Source: Psilocybe azurescens
Lineage: Eukaryota; Basidiomycota; Agaricomycetes; Agaricales; Agrocybaceae
Reading direction: 5' to 3'
Assembly: GCA_023853785.1 (NCBI GenBank)
Contig: JAJIRX010000590.1
Location: forward strand, 496,001 to 560,000
Length of the DNA stretch: 64,000 nt
The translations under genes were made by a program, and so were the position numbers. The first letter of the stretch is position 1, and each line of letters opens with the position of its first letter. The notes below the pieces were generated by a model. That model was not told where the DNA came from, made no database searches, and saw only the letters and a list, made by a program, of their open reading frames with translations. Shown here one piece after another: positions 32,646-44,997 of this stretch.

Positions 32646-34495
32646 CGTTAAGGGGTTTTTACACGTCGGTTTTCCCGACGTTTTGAATAAGTGTTGAGAA
32701 TGTTAACAAAAGGATCGAACTCCACTCAAAGCTCATCAACCTTAGGAGACCTTATGTGCGTCTCTAAGGCGTATATGGAGCCCGTCATACTCCGGCCGCA
32801 GCTCCAAGTGTAATTGCATAGATATGCCATTTGGGGGTGGACTTCCAGTAGGCAGGCAGGGAGATGAAACGAGAGGAAAAACGAGGCCCGCTGAGTTCAA
32901 GTACGTACTTGGATATGTAGATATGGCACACGTGCGACTGGGATATAAATCGATTCGATGGAATGTTGAATGACGTATGTCCTTCTCGATATGGGTTGTT
33001 CTATTTGTGTTCGCTTGCCCGGCTTTCTCACTGGGCTACATACTCTAGCCACCGCCACGGTTATTGCTCTCAAAGGCACGCCATAGCCAATAAATACCGC
33101 CCTGACAACCCTGCAGCTGAGTCTTACCAAAGGCTGTTTACCAGCGTCACGGCACGAATATGGACACCTTGACCGAATACCGGAAACGCGGTGTTGAGTG
33201 CGGCACGCAGTGGTCAATCTCTCTTGAAGAATCAATGTGCGGTCCGACCTGAAACGACAACGCGTTGCTAATTCTGCTCGACCTTTTATCTCAGGTATTG
33301 TTCCGACGTGACACAACGCAAACAACGCGTCCACCACAAGATCCTTTTCCCGCGTTACGCTAGCATCTCTCAGGGTATGTTTCGATCGATACTAGGCACT
33401 TTGCAGGATCCTAACAATGTTTACTTCAATCTTCAGCGTCCCAATGATTATTTCTCCGTCGTTTTGATCAACGGACAAGCAACAGAGATATTGTATATGG
33501 ACGTCGGAGTGGCGTCAGTTATACACCCAACTCACGTTTCCACTCGAGCAGTCAGAAACCGTCGGAGGCGTTTAATATTGACGATGCTCGTATATCCTCT
33601 CGTCTTTTTTTACACTAGTCGCTGATGTATTCAACGCTTTTACTACCTCTAGCTCTCAGACTACCCCCTTTCTCATCTAAATACCTGCAAATTTACTATA
33701 CATTGGGGTACGTACATCTCTTACTACTTAGGTCCTGCTGCTAATTGGTTTTGAGGCAGCATCTGCCTTTTGTTCAACCGGTCTTCCAGGCCACTTCTGA
33801 GAGGATGCACTTTGTGTTGGAGAAAGAATGCTTTTCAGCTTCGACATCGACTGCGGCTCTTCAATGGTACATAGCCAAGATCACAGCCTGTCACCCCATG
33901 TTTATGTGAACTGCACTGTACGGGGTGGACCGGGACTATGGCAGTAGTCGTTCCAAGAGCGATCATTAGCTGGTTATATAGATTGACGGAGACGAGAATG
34001 AAGACCTACCTCTCAAGCGGCGCGCGAACGGATGACCAGGAAGACGGCGAAGGGTGAGAGGAGATCATAGGACAGATGAGGGCGAAGGGAAATGGACACG
34101 ATGATCGCGTAAATCAAGTTAGACACGTGTCCTATGCGATTTCCTTCACCTGTACGCACCGTGATCTCGTTTTCCATTATTCTGATGGTCAACGGGCGTT
34201 GGCCACGACGACACAGAGGGAGGTGTTGATGCAACCCTCGACTCCCGGCTAAAATTGCCCATGAGACTCGGAATCGAAAACCATAGGTACAGGGTACAAG
34301 AACAAGGACATGAAATAAGTTCACTTTCGTAACATGATGTTTGAATCATCTGACAAATAGCGGCATATCTGTTACTTGCATGGCGGTGCTGGCTAAATTC
34401 AGACACCAATATAACGGTGTTCTGTCAATGTTGCCCTTTCCCAGATCCCCCCACCGATACCAGTTGCTCATCGTCGAACATTTTGCTCCCCCACA
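32646..34495. other. Spacer with eroded coding-like stretches
   Basis: At 32979-33172 an N-terminal hydrophobic stretch (IWVVLFVFACPAFSLGYIL) is followed, past a TAG, by HAIANKYRPDNPAAESYQRL, vaguely like a J-domain with HPD changed to RPD. An open frame at 33308-33625 shows no recognisable domain. Nothing here is strong enough to call a gene. Confidence 0.3.
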
Positions 34496-37106
34496 ATGTC
34501 GATGTTCAATCGACCGACCGACTTTTCTATCAACAACAGCACATTCCACAATCACCAACTTCAACTTCAGAGTTTGAAAGGTACGATGTTGATTCTTACG
34601 GAATTATATATACGTCGTGCTGATGTACCGATCGATAACAGGCGGATTTGAGCGCCTGCAAGAACACGTCGCCCATGGAGCATTCCATGACTCAGGCGAG
34701 CGCTTCGATCCTCCAAAGTGTCATCCCAACACACGAGTCGCTATTATAAAGAGGATCACAGAGTGGATCAGTGGACTCAACGAAGACACCCGAGAGACTC
34801 TCATTATGTGGCTCTACGGCGCAGCTGGAGCTGGAAAATCTGCCATTGCGCAGTCCATTGCCGAGATTCTAGATGGCCAGCACTTTGTCCTTGCCAGTTT
34901 CTTCTTCTGGCGAAATGACCCACAACGAGGAACGGCCAAGCTGCTCGTCACCACACTAGCATATCAGCTGGCGGTAAAGCTTCCCGTTGTGTTCCGAGAA
35001 CGACTGGGCCTGGCATTCGAGAACGATCCCCTGATTACCACACGATCGCTGGAGGCGCAATTCAAGGCCCTCGTTCGAGAGCCCCTCCTTGAACTTCTTC
35101 ATTCCGGATTGTCAATCACCAACCACATCGTGGTCATTATCGATGGTCTTGATGAATGCCACGATCAACAAGTTCAAGCCAGAATTGTCGATCTCTCCTT
35201 CAGGCTTCTGCATAATCGGAACTTACCTCTGAAGATCCTCATAGCAAGTCGCCCAGAGATGGAGATCTCCTCATCTTTCGGTACAAAACCGTCCTCTCTG
35301 CTGGCAAGAATCGCATTGGATCACAATTATCAGTCTGATCATGATATTCGACATTTCCTCGCAGATAAATTTAACGAGATCAAAACTCAGCATTGCCTTC
35401 GCTCTTACATCCCGATTGGCTGGCCCGCTGCAGAGTCACTTGATAAACTCGTACAAAAGTCCTCCGGGCAGTTTATCTACGCATCGACTGTAGTGAAGTA
35501 TACCGCATCCCCGCGTCACCGACCAACGCATCGCCTTGAAATCGTTCTTGGTATACAACCGCCAAAGGCGGGTGATAGTCCGTTCGCAGAGCTCGATGCT
35601 CTGTATCGGCACATCTTGATGGGCGTTGAAGATGTGGATATAATATTGCAGATCATTGGCTTCGTCGTTCTTCACCCTCCGAGTCCGTGTTATTATTACA
35701 ATTCAGTGACATTTATAGAAGCTTTCCTCTCGCTTGCTCCTGGAGATGTCCAACTTCTAATGCAGAACCTCGGCTCCCTTATCGCAGTCGAAAACCGCTC
35801 TGATCAACCTGATGGTGCAGAGGTGTTAACCGTTCGCCTATTACACGCATCATTGAAAGATTATCTACTCGACCAGTCGCGATCGAGAGATTTTTTCTTG
35901 ACCGTCTCAAAATGCATACGCAATATGCCGAGTTATGCCTTGCTCATATGACGGAGCTTCCTGCGTTGCAATCCAATTCGTCTCGCCATCCATTCACGGG
36001 TATGTCCTCCTATGTTGTTTGAACTTCTATGTTTTAATTGCATAAAAATAGACCCACTGCATGGATCCTGGCCTATCTTTCAAATTTTTTTCTATCACTG
36101 CCCTCTTGCCAAACCAAATCCACAGCTCCTCCAAAATACTCTCTGTCTAACTCTCAGTTGCTGCCATACTATCCTCGGAATAAAAGGTCATTATAATACA
36201 ATATTTTGTGGGGAATATTTCAGCTACCTCAATTCCCTGTGCACTGTATGTATCTTCTTTTGCGAAGCAATGAAATCTGACCACCTCGCTAGATTTGGTC
36301 TGATTCGGGGTTTCTCAATTTTACACTGATGAGATAGTCGCACTTAAACAACTCATCAAAGCTCAGCTCGGTCCATGTCCTCAACACTCTCACGTCTGCT
36401 TACTTCTAGCTTCAATTATGAATGAGGGTCCCTCGGGGTATTGGGGTCTTGACCGTATTTTTATGCGACAAAATTTGGGAAATCCAAGGCGTATAGCACA
36501 GTTAGGATGCAATCTTAATTTCCTGACATCCAGGCATCCAGTTCTTCATAAACACCTTCATAACACTCTACAAGATTGGATTATCTCGACCCAACAACCA
36601 GCCGACACCGCCAGTGTTCACACCAGTGCTGCATTTTTGCTCTGCGCTATATCACAACATCCGAATTCCCATACACTGTCGACACAACCAGATTCGGTCG
36701 ATCCTGTCATTATCATCGGACTCGAATGAATAGTCCTGCACAATCACTTTGGTACCGACGGTCCTTCAACACTGCATACAAAATGTATTACACCAACCAT
36801 CGCTTTCGAAATTTTATCCGATACGCTGGAAAGGGAGATTTTGTGGACGCCAAATTTCATCCCACGCGATGGTATCTGTTCAATACGGGTGGGACTTTTC
36901 ATGCCTATTTCTGGATCATTCAGATGCTTCCGCTATTCCTTGACAAATCAGGTTACTCAGCAGAGTTGGTTGCCTATGCACGCCAAGCCAGAATCAGGCG
37001 CCATAATGACTATCTCAACCTCATATGTTCACTGGAGAAAACACAGAAATCTGCTCAGACTGCGGTTAAAGCATATCTTAGGCGAGTAGAGGATGGATGC
37101 GCTTGA
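34496..37106 (+). CDS. NACHT NTPase (NLR-like) with N-terminal F-x-I-N-N motif; frame broken near 35.89 kb
   Basis: Exon 1 (34496-34580) encodes MSMFNRPTDFSINNSTFHNH; intron 34581-34641. The P-loop NTPase follows: GGFERLQEHVAHGAFHDSGE, Walker A GAAGAGKS (residues 88-95), FFFWRNDPQRG, Walker B VVIIDGLDEC (near residue 200), ILIASRPE and FADKF-like helices. Such STAND NTPases oligomerise on sensing a signal. At 35891-35896 (T6) a one-base loss puts RDFFL out of frame with DRLKMHTQYAELCLAHM, so the long frame stops at 35951. Coding-like sequence resumes after an intron (about 36000-36051) and ends with LPLFLDKSGYSAELVAYARQ and VKAYLRRVEDGCA, similar to C termini of basidiomycete NACHT proteins, at 37106. 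There is no WD40 or ankyrin array. The N-terminal motif matches the motif proteins upstream. It may be functional if the T6 indel is a sequencing error. Confidence 0.75.
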
Positions 37107-37922
37107 TCACATAGCAGAACAAGATATACTCATATGTGTAGTAGAATTGCATAGTATGTACTGGTTTACTACTTGAACTGTTAGGTTCCCCAAGGATTCT
37201 ACACTGCTGGAAATTCTTACAGCGGGCTTTGAGCAACATTAATACCATCAACTGGACAGATGGAAGCCCTGTGCTGGTACGTGGATGAACTTCTTCCCAA
37301 TCATCACCAATGTCTGGATAGCTGTCGTCCTGCAGAGCAGCTTAATGATAAAAACAAAATCGTACGTAGAACTATCGATGGCTAGTCAAGTTTAATGGAC
37401 GATATATATTATAATCAGATTTTCTCAACGTAGAAAAAGAGTACACCAGTTTCTGAAGATAAATGGAATTGCCTTGGGTTTCTTATGCCATAAATTCTAA
37501 GGAGGTCGGGAGTTCTCCCAGGCTTTGCCACTGTGAGAGCAGAATATCATTGACTTTGTATCCCACACAGTGTGGTATCCAATTTGGCGCGAGTAGCAAT
37601 AAAGGAGAGACGAACGGCTGTGGATATGCATGTTGTATTGAATATCGCCGATGGTTCATGAGATCTATTCATATGCCTCTCAATTTCGTTTGCTACTGCA
37701 GCTCGTCGTGACTGTGATCATGAATAGCGTCCGTTGCTCACCTCTCGGCATGGTAATATACGTAGTGGATGAGAGGCATTCTGTAAAAGCGCAGAATGAG
37801 CGTTCGTCAGTTGTTCATCCTGGTTGAAGGTTGCGGACGACGAGAATGAGAACATACCGTCATACACGGCGCAAAAAGGGTAATTGAAAGATGGATAGAT
37901 ATATCCTATATAATTTCTTTAC
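37107..37922. other. Intergenic spacer
   Basis: AT-rich; nothing recognisable beyond short spurious frames. Confidence 0.35.
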
Positions 37923-38315
37923 TTGTCGTGCGCAATAAGTACAACCTCGTCGTCGGTGATTGCGCCTAAGACCGCGACACCGCTCGGGGACATCAACAGT
38001 GCGATGGCGCAGAGGAAGCTCGACCCCAAGAAATCGAAGCTCAGCATCCTCAGCATGGGTCTCGGATCCAACAGAGACAGCAAATCCCAGGAGCGCGCGA
38101 AAGATCTATTCGATGTTGTGCACCGTGTCGGCCTGTCCGAGTCCGGTCTCATCTCATCTTCCTCCATTGCAGCGTACACGTATGCAACCGGGGGTGAAGG
38201 AGGCTTCGAGATATACGTGGACCCAAGCCATGTGGACCCGGATATTGGCGAGATTGTGCTGGTGAAGAAGAAGTCATGGGTTGCGCTGGAGGTATCCGAA
38301 TTCGTTGCCCGATAA
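37923..38315 (+). pseudogene. C-terminal-like fragment of an unrecognised protein
   Basis: A GC-richer frame than its surroundings, open without ATG until MAQRKLDPKKSK at 38004. It encodes a Ser/Lys-rich part, FDVVHRVGLSESGLI, and GGFEIYVDPSHVDPDIGEIV with LVKKKSWVALE at the end, where a GTATCC could be a donor. The composition looks like the real C terminus of a longer gene, but no upstream exons are found. It may be a transposed fragment. Family not recognised. Confidence 0.35.
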
Positions 38316-39567
38316 CATTATATTCCCTTGAAAAAAACCATAAGCCACTCGATAGCCGTGATTCTCAGTCCAGAAACACTCACACTCTTCGATTTGATAG
38401 TAAAGGGTTAAGTGGTGAGTGCAAAAATTAATCCGCTGAGAGTCGATGGGTGCCATGCTCTAATACTGATGTATGTCAAAACAATAGAAGGTAGGTGGGT
38501 GATGTTAAATTAGGGGAGCCCAGTGGAGTCAAGGCTTGTATCGAGACCTTTATACATTCTCAGTCGCAATTGGACTGAAATAGCATCATAAACAGCACTT
38601 CGCTGCGTCGCATCCATTGTTCGACCTTGTTGAAACTCAACACTCGCCGGTGATACAGGATAATGGGCCCGGATTGGGCGTAGCCATCCTCTACTCCATT
38701 CTCCATGTTGGAATTTGTGCAACGACACAACAATGGCTAGTGTAGTTAACAATGACATTTATAAAACTAATGGGGCTTTTGATTCTTCCTTGCAAGATCC
38801 TGTTGTTTTCGAGCACTGATTTTTCGCTACATATGCATACGGTCTGAAGAGTTAGGGCCCATCTGAGGTCATATTTTGAGATTAAGAATTTGATGGGTGG
38901 ATCCGTACTCCAATATCAGGCACAGTATCTGGTAAACTTTTTGTTTTCGGTTATTCTCGTTATGGACGCTCCAAATGCTCATCTGCAGTACGCGCCAATG
39001 GCCAGGCTGGGAGCCAATGCAAGCCTATCGGAGTGAGATGGAAACAATAGAATAAGTTTCAATTGCCATGGCCTGTCAATTGAAAGACCAACTAGTCAAT
39101 GGTCTAAGCCACCGCGGGCATTTCCGACCGGCGCTTATAGTTCGGCATCGGCGGTTAGCCGCGCCCTGAAAATAAAATGCTCAAGGACTCAAGATTTCTC
39201 GAGGCCATATAACGGCAGAAGCATGCGAGTCAAGATATACTCTCACACATATGATTGCCTTTGCAAAAAGGGTCATTCCAGAAGTGGAATTCCGACTGAA
39301 ACTGCGGTCTGCGAATTCTCTTCCAATATGCAACACCTGCTAATGGCCAATGATCGTTGATCAATGAAGGCCCACACTTCCGTCAAACAATAGGATAAGG
39401 TATTCTAATTTAATAAATTTCACAGGTAAATATGTACTAATGTTAAGCGAGACCTTACTTATACCCCACACACGTTTTAGTATCAAAATCTCTCTGCTTC
39501 ACTTGATCTTTCGCTGTGCATCCTCACCTCCAAGAAGTAAACAACGGAGACGAGTCATAAACTTCGG
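38316..39567. other. Intergenic spacer
   Basis: No gene seen in about 1.25 kb. Confidence 0.35.
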
Positions 39568-41075
39568 ATGAGCAGCAACGAGATGGACATCGAGAATGAT
39601 ATTAGAAGGAAAGAAAAGAGGATGAGGGAGCGTGCTGAGCTCTTCTCCTATTGGAGCACGAGGAGAGTGCAGTTGGGGCTTACCCCGATATCACATACGG
39701 AGCGCCTGGAGCGCCAATCTATATTTCTTCTCCCCCCTTACCTTCATCATTGCTTTCGCCTTTGCCGCCACTCTCAACACTGCCACTGCTGTCGCCGTTA
39801 CCAGTCCAGGTTCACAGCGACATCGTCAGCCACCATTGTGTAAACGAGCCGATAATTCAATTTAAAGTCGAAGTCACCCCGGGACCCCAAGATATGAAGT
39901 ATGAGATGGTGATCACACAGGACGAAAGTGCAAGTTCCCCGGACTGGAATGGGACGGGGCTGAAATTCAAGATTGATGTAGGATGCTCTGAAGAGAGTGA
40001 CACCACTTTTCGTGTCAGATTCTCGCGATATATGGAACATCATAATCAAGATGAAGTGGGCGAGGAAGGCAGATACGACTTGTTCGCGTTTGTTGAATGG
40101 GACATATCTCATAAACGTCGAGATAGTCGTGGAAGAACGGTTCTAAGTCTTCGACAAGCCAAATTTGCATTTAATAGACCTGGATATAAGGATGAACGTC
40201 CGCCAGTTGGGCGGCGGGGGATCCTCGAGTTGTTGGAAATATTCAGGTACTTGGGGTATGTGAGCTCTTCCCACGAGTTGTGAGTACAGGCAACAATAAC
40301 TATGGACTGGTCCGCCGCCGAACAGGGTCGACCAGTTTGACCCCGCGTTTTGATGATGCTGACAATTATTGGTGTCTTTGGCTGGCTGGATCATAGGATT
40401 CCAGATGAACTTGAAATGACCTCTGGCAGGTATGGAGACAGAGCGTTCACTCCCAACAGGTACGCAAAACTGATTAGCATGACTCGCCGAGAAACTAACT
40501 CATTCATTCCTAATATATAACCCATGGTATGTACCCCTCGTGTGATCTACAGGGAGATGTTCTTAGTTGATATGATAACTGACGGACGGTTTCGGGCACA
40601 GAAGTGCGATACATATGGAGGCGACAGGATATGTGTGTCGCGCTGGGGAGGCCCACTGACGCATTATTATAAGGCTATCGTAAGTCATCTTCCCGGCGCA
40701 CTTTTCACTGAGAAGTCGAGTATCTCTTCTGATTCCTTTGTCGGCCGTCGAAAAACACTCTAGTTTACGGATATAGCTGTACCCAGGAACAGCATCGAGG
40801 AGGCAGACCTGTTCATCTCGCTGAAGAGTCCCGCGCATGTCGATGGGAGTGCTGTGGTAACACTCAACATGGACCCAATCAGGACCTCGAGTTACACGCC
40901 AAACAGGTGCAGTCGCGAGCGTGAAGGCGTGCTGACAATACGTGGACTTCGCGCCATTCGGGGGGTGGACGAGCGGCCGACTGATATTTATCAGTATTTG
41001 ATTTTTGTGATGTTGAGGTTTGTGGGTATGAGGAATATGGGGAGTTCTACTGAAGAGATAAGGGATTTGTTTTGA
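39568..41075 (+). CDS. Hypothetical multi-exon protein
   Basis: Proposed exons 39568-39631, 39673-40255, 40397-40459, 40553-40679 and 40764-41075 give 382 residues in one frame. The N terminus is charged (MSSNEMDIENDIRRKEKRMR), then a Pro/Leu/Ser-rich linker, then a beta-rich-looking part (IIQFKVEVTPG, GLKFKIDVGCSEESD, FRVRFSRYMEHH). Later parts have MFLVDMITDGRFRAQKCDTY and GDRICVSRWGGPLTHYYK, and the C terminus a helix (IYQYLIFVMLRFVGM). The first intron would be only 41 nt; the alternative is a frameshift there. No signal peptide. Family not recognised; the gene at 42.5 kb may be a distant relative (similar C-terminal hydrophobic helix and size). Confidence 0.5.
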
Positions 41076-42466
41076 AGAGAGTTACTTGGGTAGGTTATAC
41101 AAGGTCCTAGTGTCAGCGTTAGGTACAATCCAACTTAGCTGGCTATGATCCCATTGTTATGATCGAGAACCATACGATAAAGTTTTTTGTGATCCAAATG
41201 TAAATGCTTTGGTGGGCGGGAATGCCTTATAGTCCATAACCGAAGAGCAGCGGCAGCGCAACGCTCCGTGTTTGGCCACTGGGTCAATCAGGGGAGCTGG
41301 TGAGTATTCTCAAATAATACCGATATCGGTACTTGAAATCGACTTGAAGGCACCCGAGTACAGCTCCAGCGAGCACCGAGAGCATATCCTCGAGGTAAGT
41401 ACACACAGCACCCACAACTGGATTTGTCACACAGAAGTACGCCGCCCCAGTAGGAGGTCTGGTCTATTACAACCTCGTGTCGATAGACCTCCTGTCAGAG
41501 CTGTGTGATCATGGGCACCAATTGTTCTTTATGACTCATCTACCATTCGGCAGAGACAGTCACCAGATCGTTTTCCCTACTTGTAAGCATTTGTTGGTCA
41601 CCGCAAGGCCATTGGTCATGAGCTGTCATTAAGCACAGATGAATAGGTCAAGTTACTTAAGTGGTCAATGATTGGCAGAATCTTGGTGGGTTTAGGATAA
41701 ATTTTGGGCTAATTTTGAACCAGGCTGAAGATCTACCACTGCCAGGATATGTGTCGTGGCTACGTGAGCTCCACCGGATGAGTCATGGCATGACATGAGC
41801 GTAGACTCCTATTCGCGGTATTCCCACAGTTCACATTTGGTTCCCCAGTGATGTTAAGCGCTCAACGCACAGCCCTTTGTATTCCCTCTCAACATGGTTA
41901 ACAATAAAAAATTTCGAGATTTTGGAAAGGTTTTAAAGTTTGTATATCTTCTTTCGAAGTAACAATGAGGTTATCACAACTCTTCCACATAATTGTTAAT
42001 AGTGTATACATTTACTAGAAAGACGCTGACCGTTAAACGAACCACGGGGCCATCATTTAGGACTGTTAAATATTATAAATAATGACGTCTGTCTCCGAAA
42101 GCAAACAGCGAGGTGAGATTTAAACAATGAGGTATACCATTGTGTCTGTGTGTATGGTGATGGATGGGCCATGGGCCATGATTCGTTTCCTAACTAAGCC
42201 ATCTTACGTTAATCGTTTACCATATGGCTTCTTGTGTGTGGCTTGGGATATCCACAGTATATATCCACTTCCAATTGTTTATTAAGAGTGCAACTGCCAA
42301 TCCTGCTAAGCATTGTAATCCATTTTGGGTCATCTCGGACGCTCTTAGCTTGGACAACGGTAAACAAATCAACTAGGGTCCCAACATATAAAAGGGCCTT
42401 CTTCCGGAAGACTTACAGACATTTCTGCAACCTCCCCAATTCCTCTTCCGCCCTCTCACTAAAGAG
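41076..42466. other. Spacer containing a possible gene fragment
   Basis: 41272-41583 reads GAGEYSQIIPISVLEIDLKA and SSSEHREHILE; after a 40-nt GT-AG gap come KYAAPVGGLVYYNLVSIDLL and FFMTHLPFGRDSHQIVFPT. This is plausible as exons but has no start or continuation. The rest holds nothing. ACATATAAAAGG at about 42385 is the TATA of the next gene. Confidence 0.3.
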
Positions 42467-43349
42467 ATGTCTATCTCATCTGAAACACCCTCAGGTCTAA
42501 AATACGACTTATTTCCAGATATCGTAAAATTTGGCGTAAGATGGTACAAAGGAAACAGTGTAATCTTGGATGAAGAAGCCCCTCGTCGTCCAATTGTACG
42601 CAGTCCAAACATACTAAGACGCATCTGGGTAACCACAGAGTGGAAAAATGATCCCGTCACGAAGCAGACACAAGGTCTCTCAGTCCAATTCATGCTTATG
42701 GCGCAGAGTGATGCAGAGTCCATACCATCAATCATTGCTAAGGCTGAATGGGCGCCTTCTTCAGAGTCGCAAAGCAATTTTGGGAAGACTTGGAAGCATA
42801 TGGATGGAACAGTGACCTACTACGAGGGTGCACCAGTCCTCGGGGATACACCAATTGTTGCGAAGACTTCAACTTTCGAGCCACTGTACGTCGCAAATTT
42901 TCAAAATGCTTAATCACAATATTTATGCAATGACTTCGCATCAATAGTCCCCAGATCAGCACATTTGACAGAGAAATTTCTTGTGTCAGTGGAAGAGTCC
43001 TCAACTTTAACGTAGAGCTTGATAAGCCCAATGGGGGCCCGAGAAATATTGAGACGATCCGCGTAAGAACACTTGTCTTTAAATTAATCGAACAATTGAC
43101 ATACCTCATCGTTTCCTCCAGGGATGTCATACTGGATCTGGAGGCCAAGAACTAAAGATCAAGTTGCGAAAGGAAGACTACCCGGTTCTCTCCTGGTCTC
43201 TCGGATACTTCCCCGCTCTTCATCGGACGAATGAAGATCAGGCAATCACCTCGAGAGCTGAAAAGCATAAAAACAGCCCAGACCTCTATGATATGATTAT
43301 CGCCTTTTTGCTGATCGACCTGGTTTATACGAACAATAACGAACAGTAG
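42467..43349 (+). CDS. Hypothetical protein, three exons
   Basis: ATG 42467 (MSISSETPSGLKYDLFPDIV); introns 42886-42947 and 43063-43121; 253 residues. Features are FGVRWYKGNSVILDEEAPRR, RIWVTTEWKNDPVTKQTQGL, FGKTWKHMDGTVTYYEGAPV, a second half with FDREISCVSGRVLNFNVELD, and a C-terminal helix (DLYDMIIAFLLIDLVYTNN). No signal peptide, catalytic motif or known domain recognised. A TATA box 80 bp upstream and clean introns support a real gene. Confidence 0.6.
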
Positions 43350-44997
43350 GTCACGACTTTGTGCATTTTGCGATGGGATCAGTGGGGAGAATCAAAGGCA
43401 ATAAACAGTTTGGCTATCTCGAAGAAGGAATACACTATAATTTGTGTCGCGGTACACATTGAGCTTTTACAAATCAGATCTTCTCAGTATTTGTAACCGT
43501 TTTGTGGAATAAAAGAAACCAGTTTTTGCTGTGTGTATAATTGATGATCGCCGGCCGTTCAGACCCCAGCATGCAATCCAAATCAGGCGACTTCCGTGCA
43601 ATAATCCTCGCCAATGTCTCGAAAATGAATGCGGCAAAGTTTGAGGGCGTAAGCCCAGTGGAGTGAGTAGACATGGAGTTAAAAATTTTCCCTTCGAGGC
43701 CCACCGACGTGGCTGGTTTACAGTCTGCTTTCATATGAGAGAGTAAACGAACCAAATGCGTCACAAGTCTATTGAAATGTCGACTTTCTGCTACCATGCG
43801 TTTGGCAGGCAGGAAGAGATATCCCGAGTGACCCAATAAGGTGATCCATACCTCACTCAACCACCAGGAAATCACAGAGGGTGAATTGAACAACTGTGCC
43901 GTCAGAGGCTCATCCAGTCAAATGGACAGTGCAACGTTTACTAGTCAGGTTTGATGTCCGGATCGATTTTCAATGTCGACGTCCGGTCACCAAACGAAGA
44001 GTGGCACAGTCTGTACCCAATCTCCAATTTTGGTATCACTATACACTGGGGTCGTTCAGAACAATGATGTAGTGACGGCGACGACAACGGGACAAGAACG
44101 GGAAAGGAAGAGAGTTATTACTGTTCGCGATCTCGCGGATGGATGAGAAAAATAACAAAGGAAAGGTGTCTTAAATTGTAACGTAACAAGTACTAGCAGT
44201 GCATATGTCACTGAGCACTTCGCTTCATCATTCTTTTATACTTCTGTATAACACTTTCTTCATATATACGAACGTAATACCCCTTCTATCGCATCAAGTT
44301 GTCTTGAACACAAATAAGTAACGACTATAAACTGAGCTCAATGGACGACTTATGAGCCCCAGCGCTGATCTACACGCACACACAGTGAATCCGGGTTATC
44401 AGTCAAAGGATCCACACCCCAAGACAAGCCACAACAACAACAACTTTCTTTCGGCCCGCCATGTGGAGGCGAGCCTCGCGGTCGGAAGATCGGATGTACA
44501 TCCATTATGGGATCTATCATGTATTGAAGGTTGCCAGAGATCACCGCTGTGCCACTGCTGTTGAGCCAATTAAAGCCGGCGGTGCAGGGCAGCCTTTGAG
44601 ATGCCGGAATGACCTCGCCAGCCTCGAGACGACGGCGAGTGCTAGGGCTTCAGAGCCCGATGCTGCCTAACGACTATGATGATGGAAGTGGATATCATAT
44701 AGATAACGGGGTAAATAATCAAATATGCAGCTACAAGGAGGGGGGAGTAAAAAAGAAGACAAAGGGTCCAGCACTGCCGATTTTTAATCTTGCGCGAGCC
44801 ACATGCACGTACCGTACGTACACATATACGTGAACTGAAAAAGTGAAAAAAGAAAAGAAGGTACCAACCGGACCAAAAAAAAAACAAAGTAAAAGTAGAA
44901 GTAGAAGTAGAAGTAACGACAGTGATTCAAAAAAAGAGAAAAAAAGAGTGGAATTCGGGCGGGACGCGTGGATATAACCGGTTGTTTGGGCGTTCTA
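43350..44997. other. Spacer with a minus-strand open frame and simple repeats
   Basis: A 139-codon minus-strand frame (43474-43893) begins MFNSPSVISWWLSEVWITLL and has no recognised domain; it may be an exon remnant. 44870-44925 is an A-run followed by (GTAGAA)n. Nothing else supported. Confidence 0.35.

Noticed and set aside
32979..33172. J-domain-like fragment (YRPDNPAAE after a hydrophobic N terminus)
   Set aside because: An in-frame stop lies between the two parts, HPD is changed, and there is no further support.
32897..33337. 146-codon minus-strand frame
   Set aside because: Arg/Val-rich without domain, start context or splice support; overlaps other weak frames.
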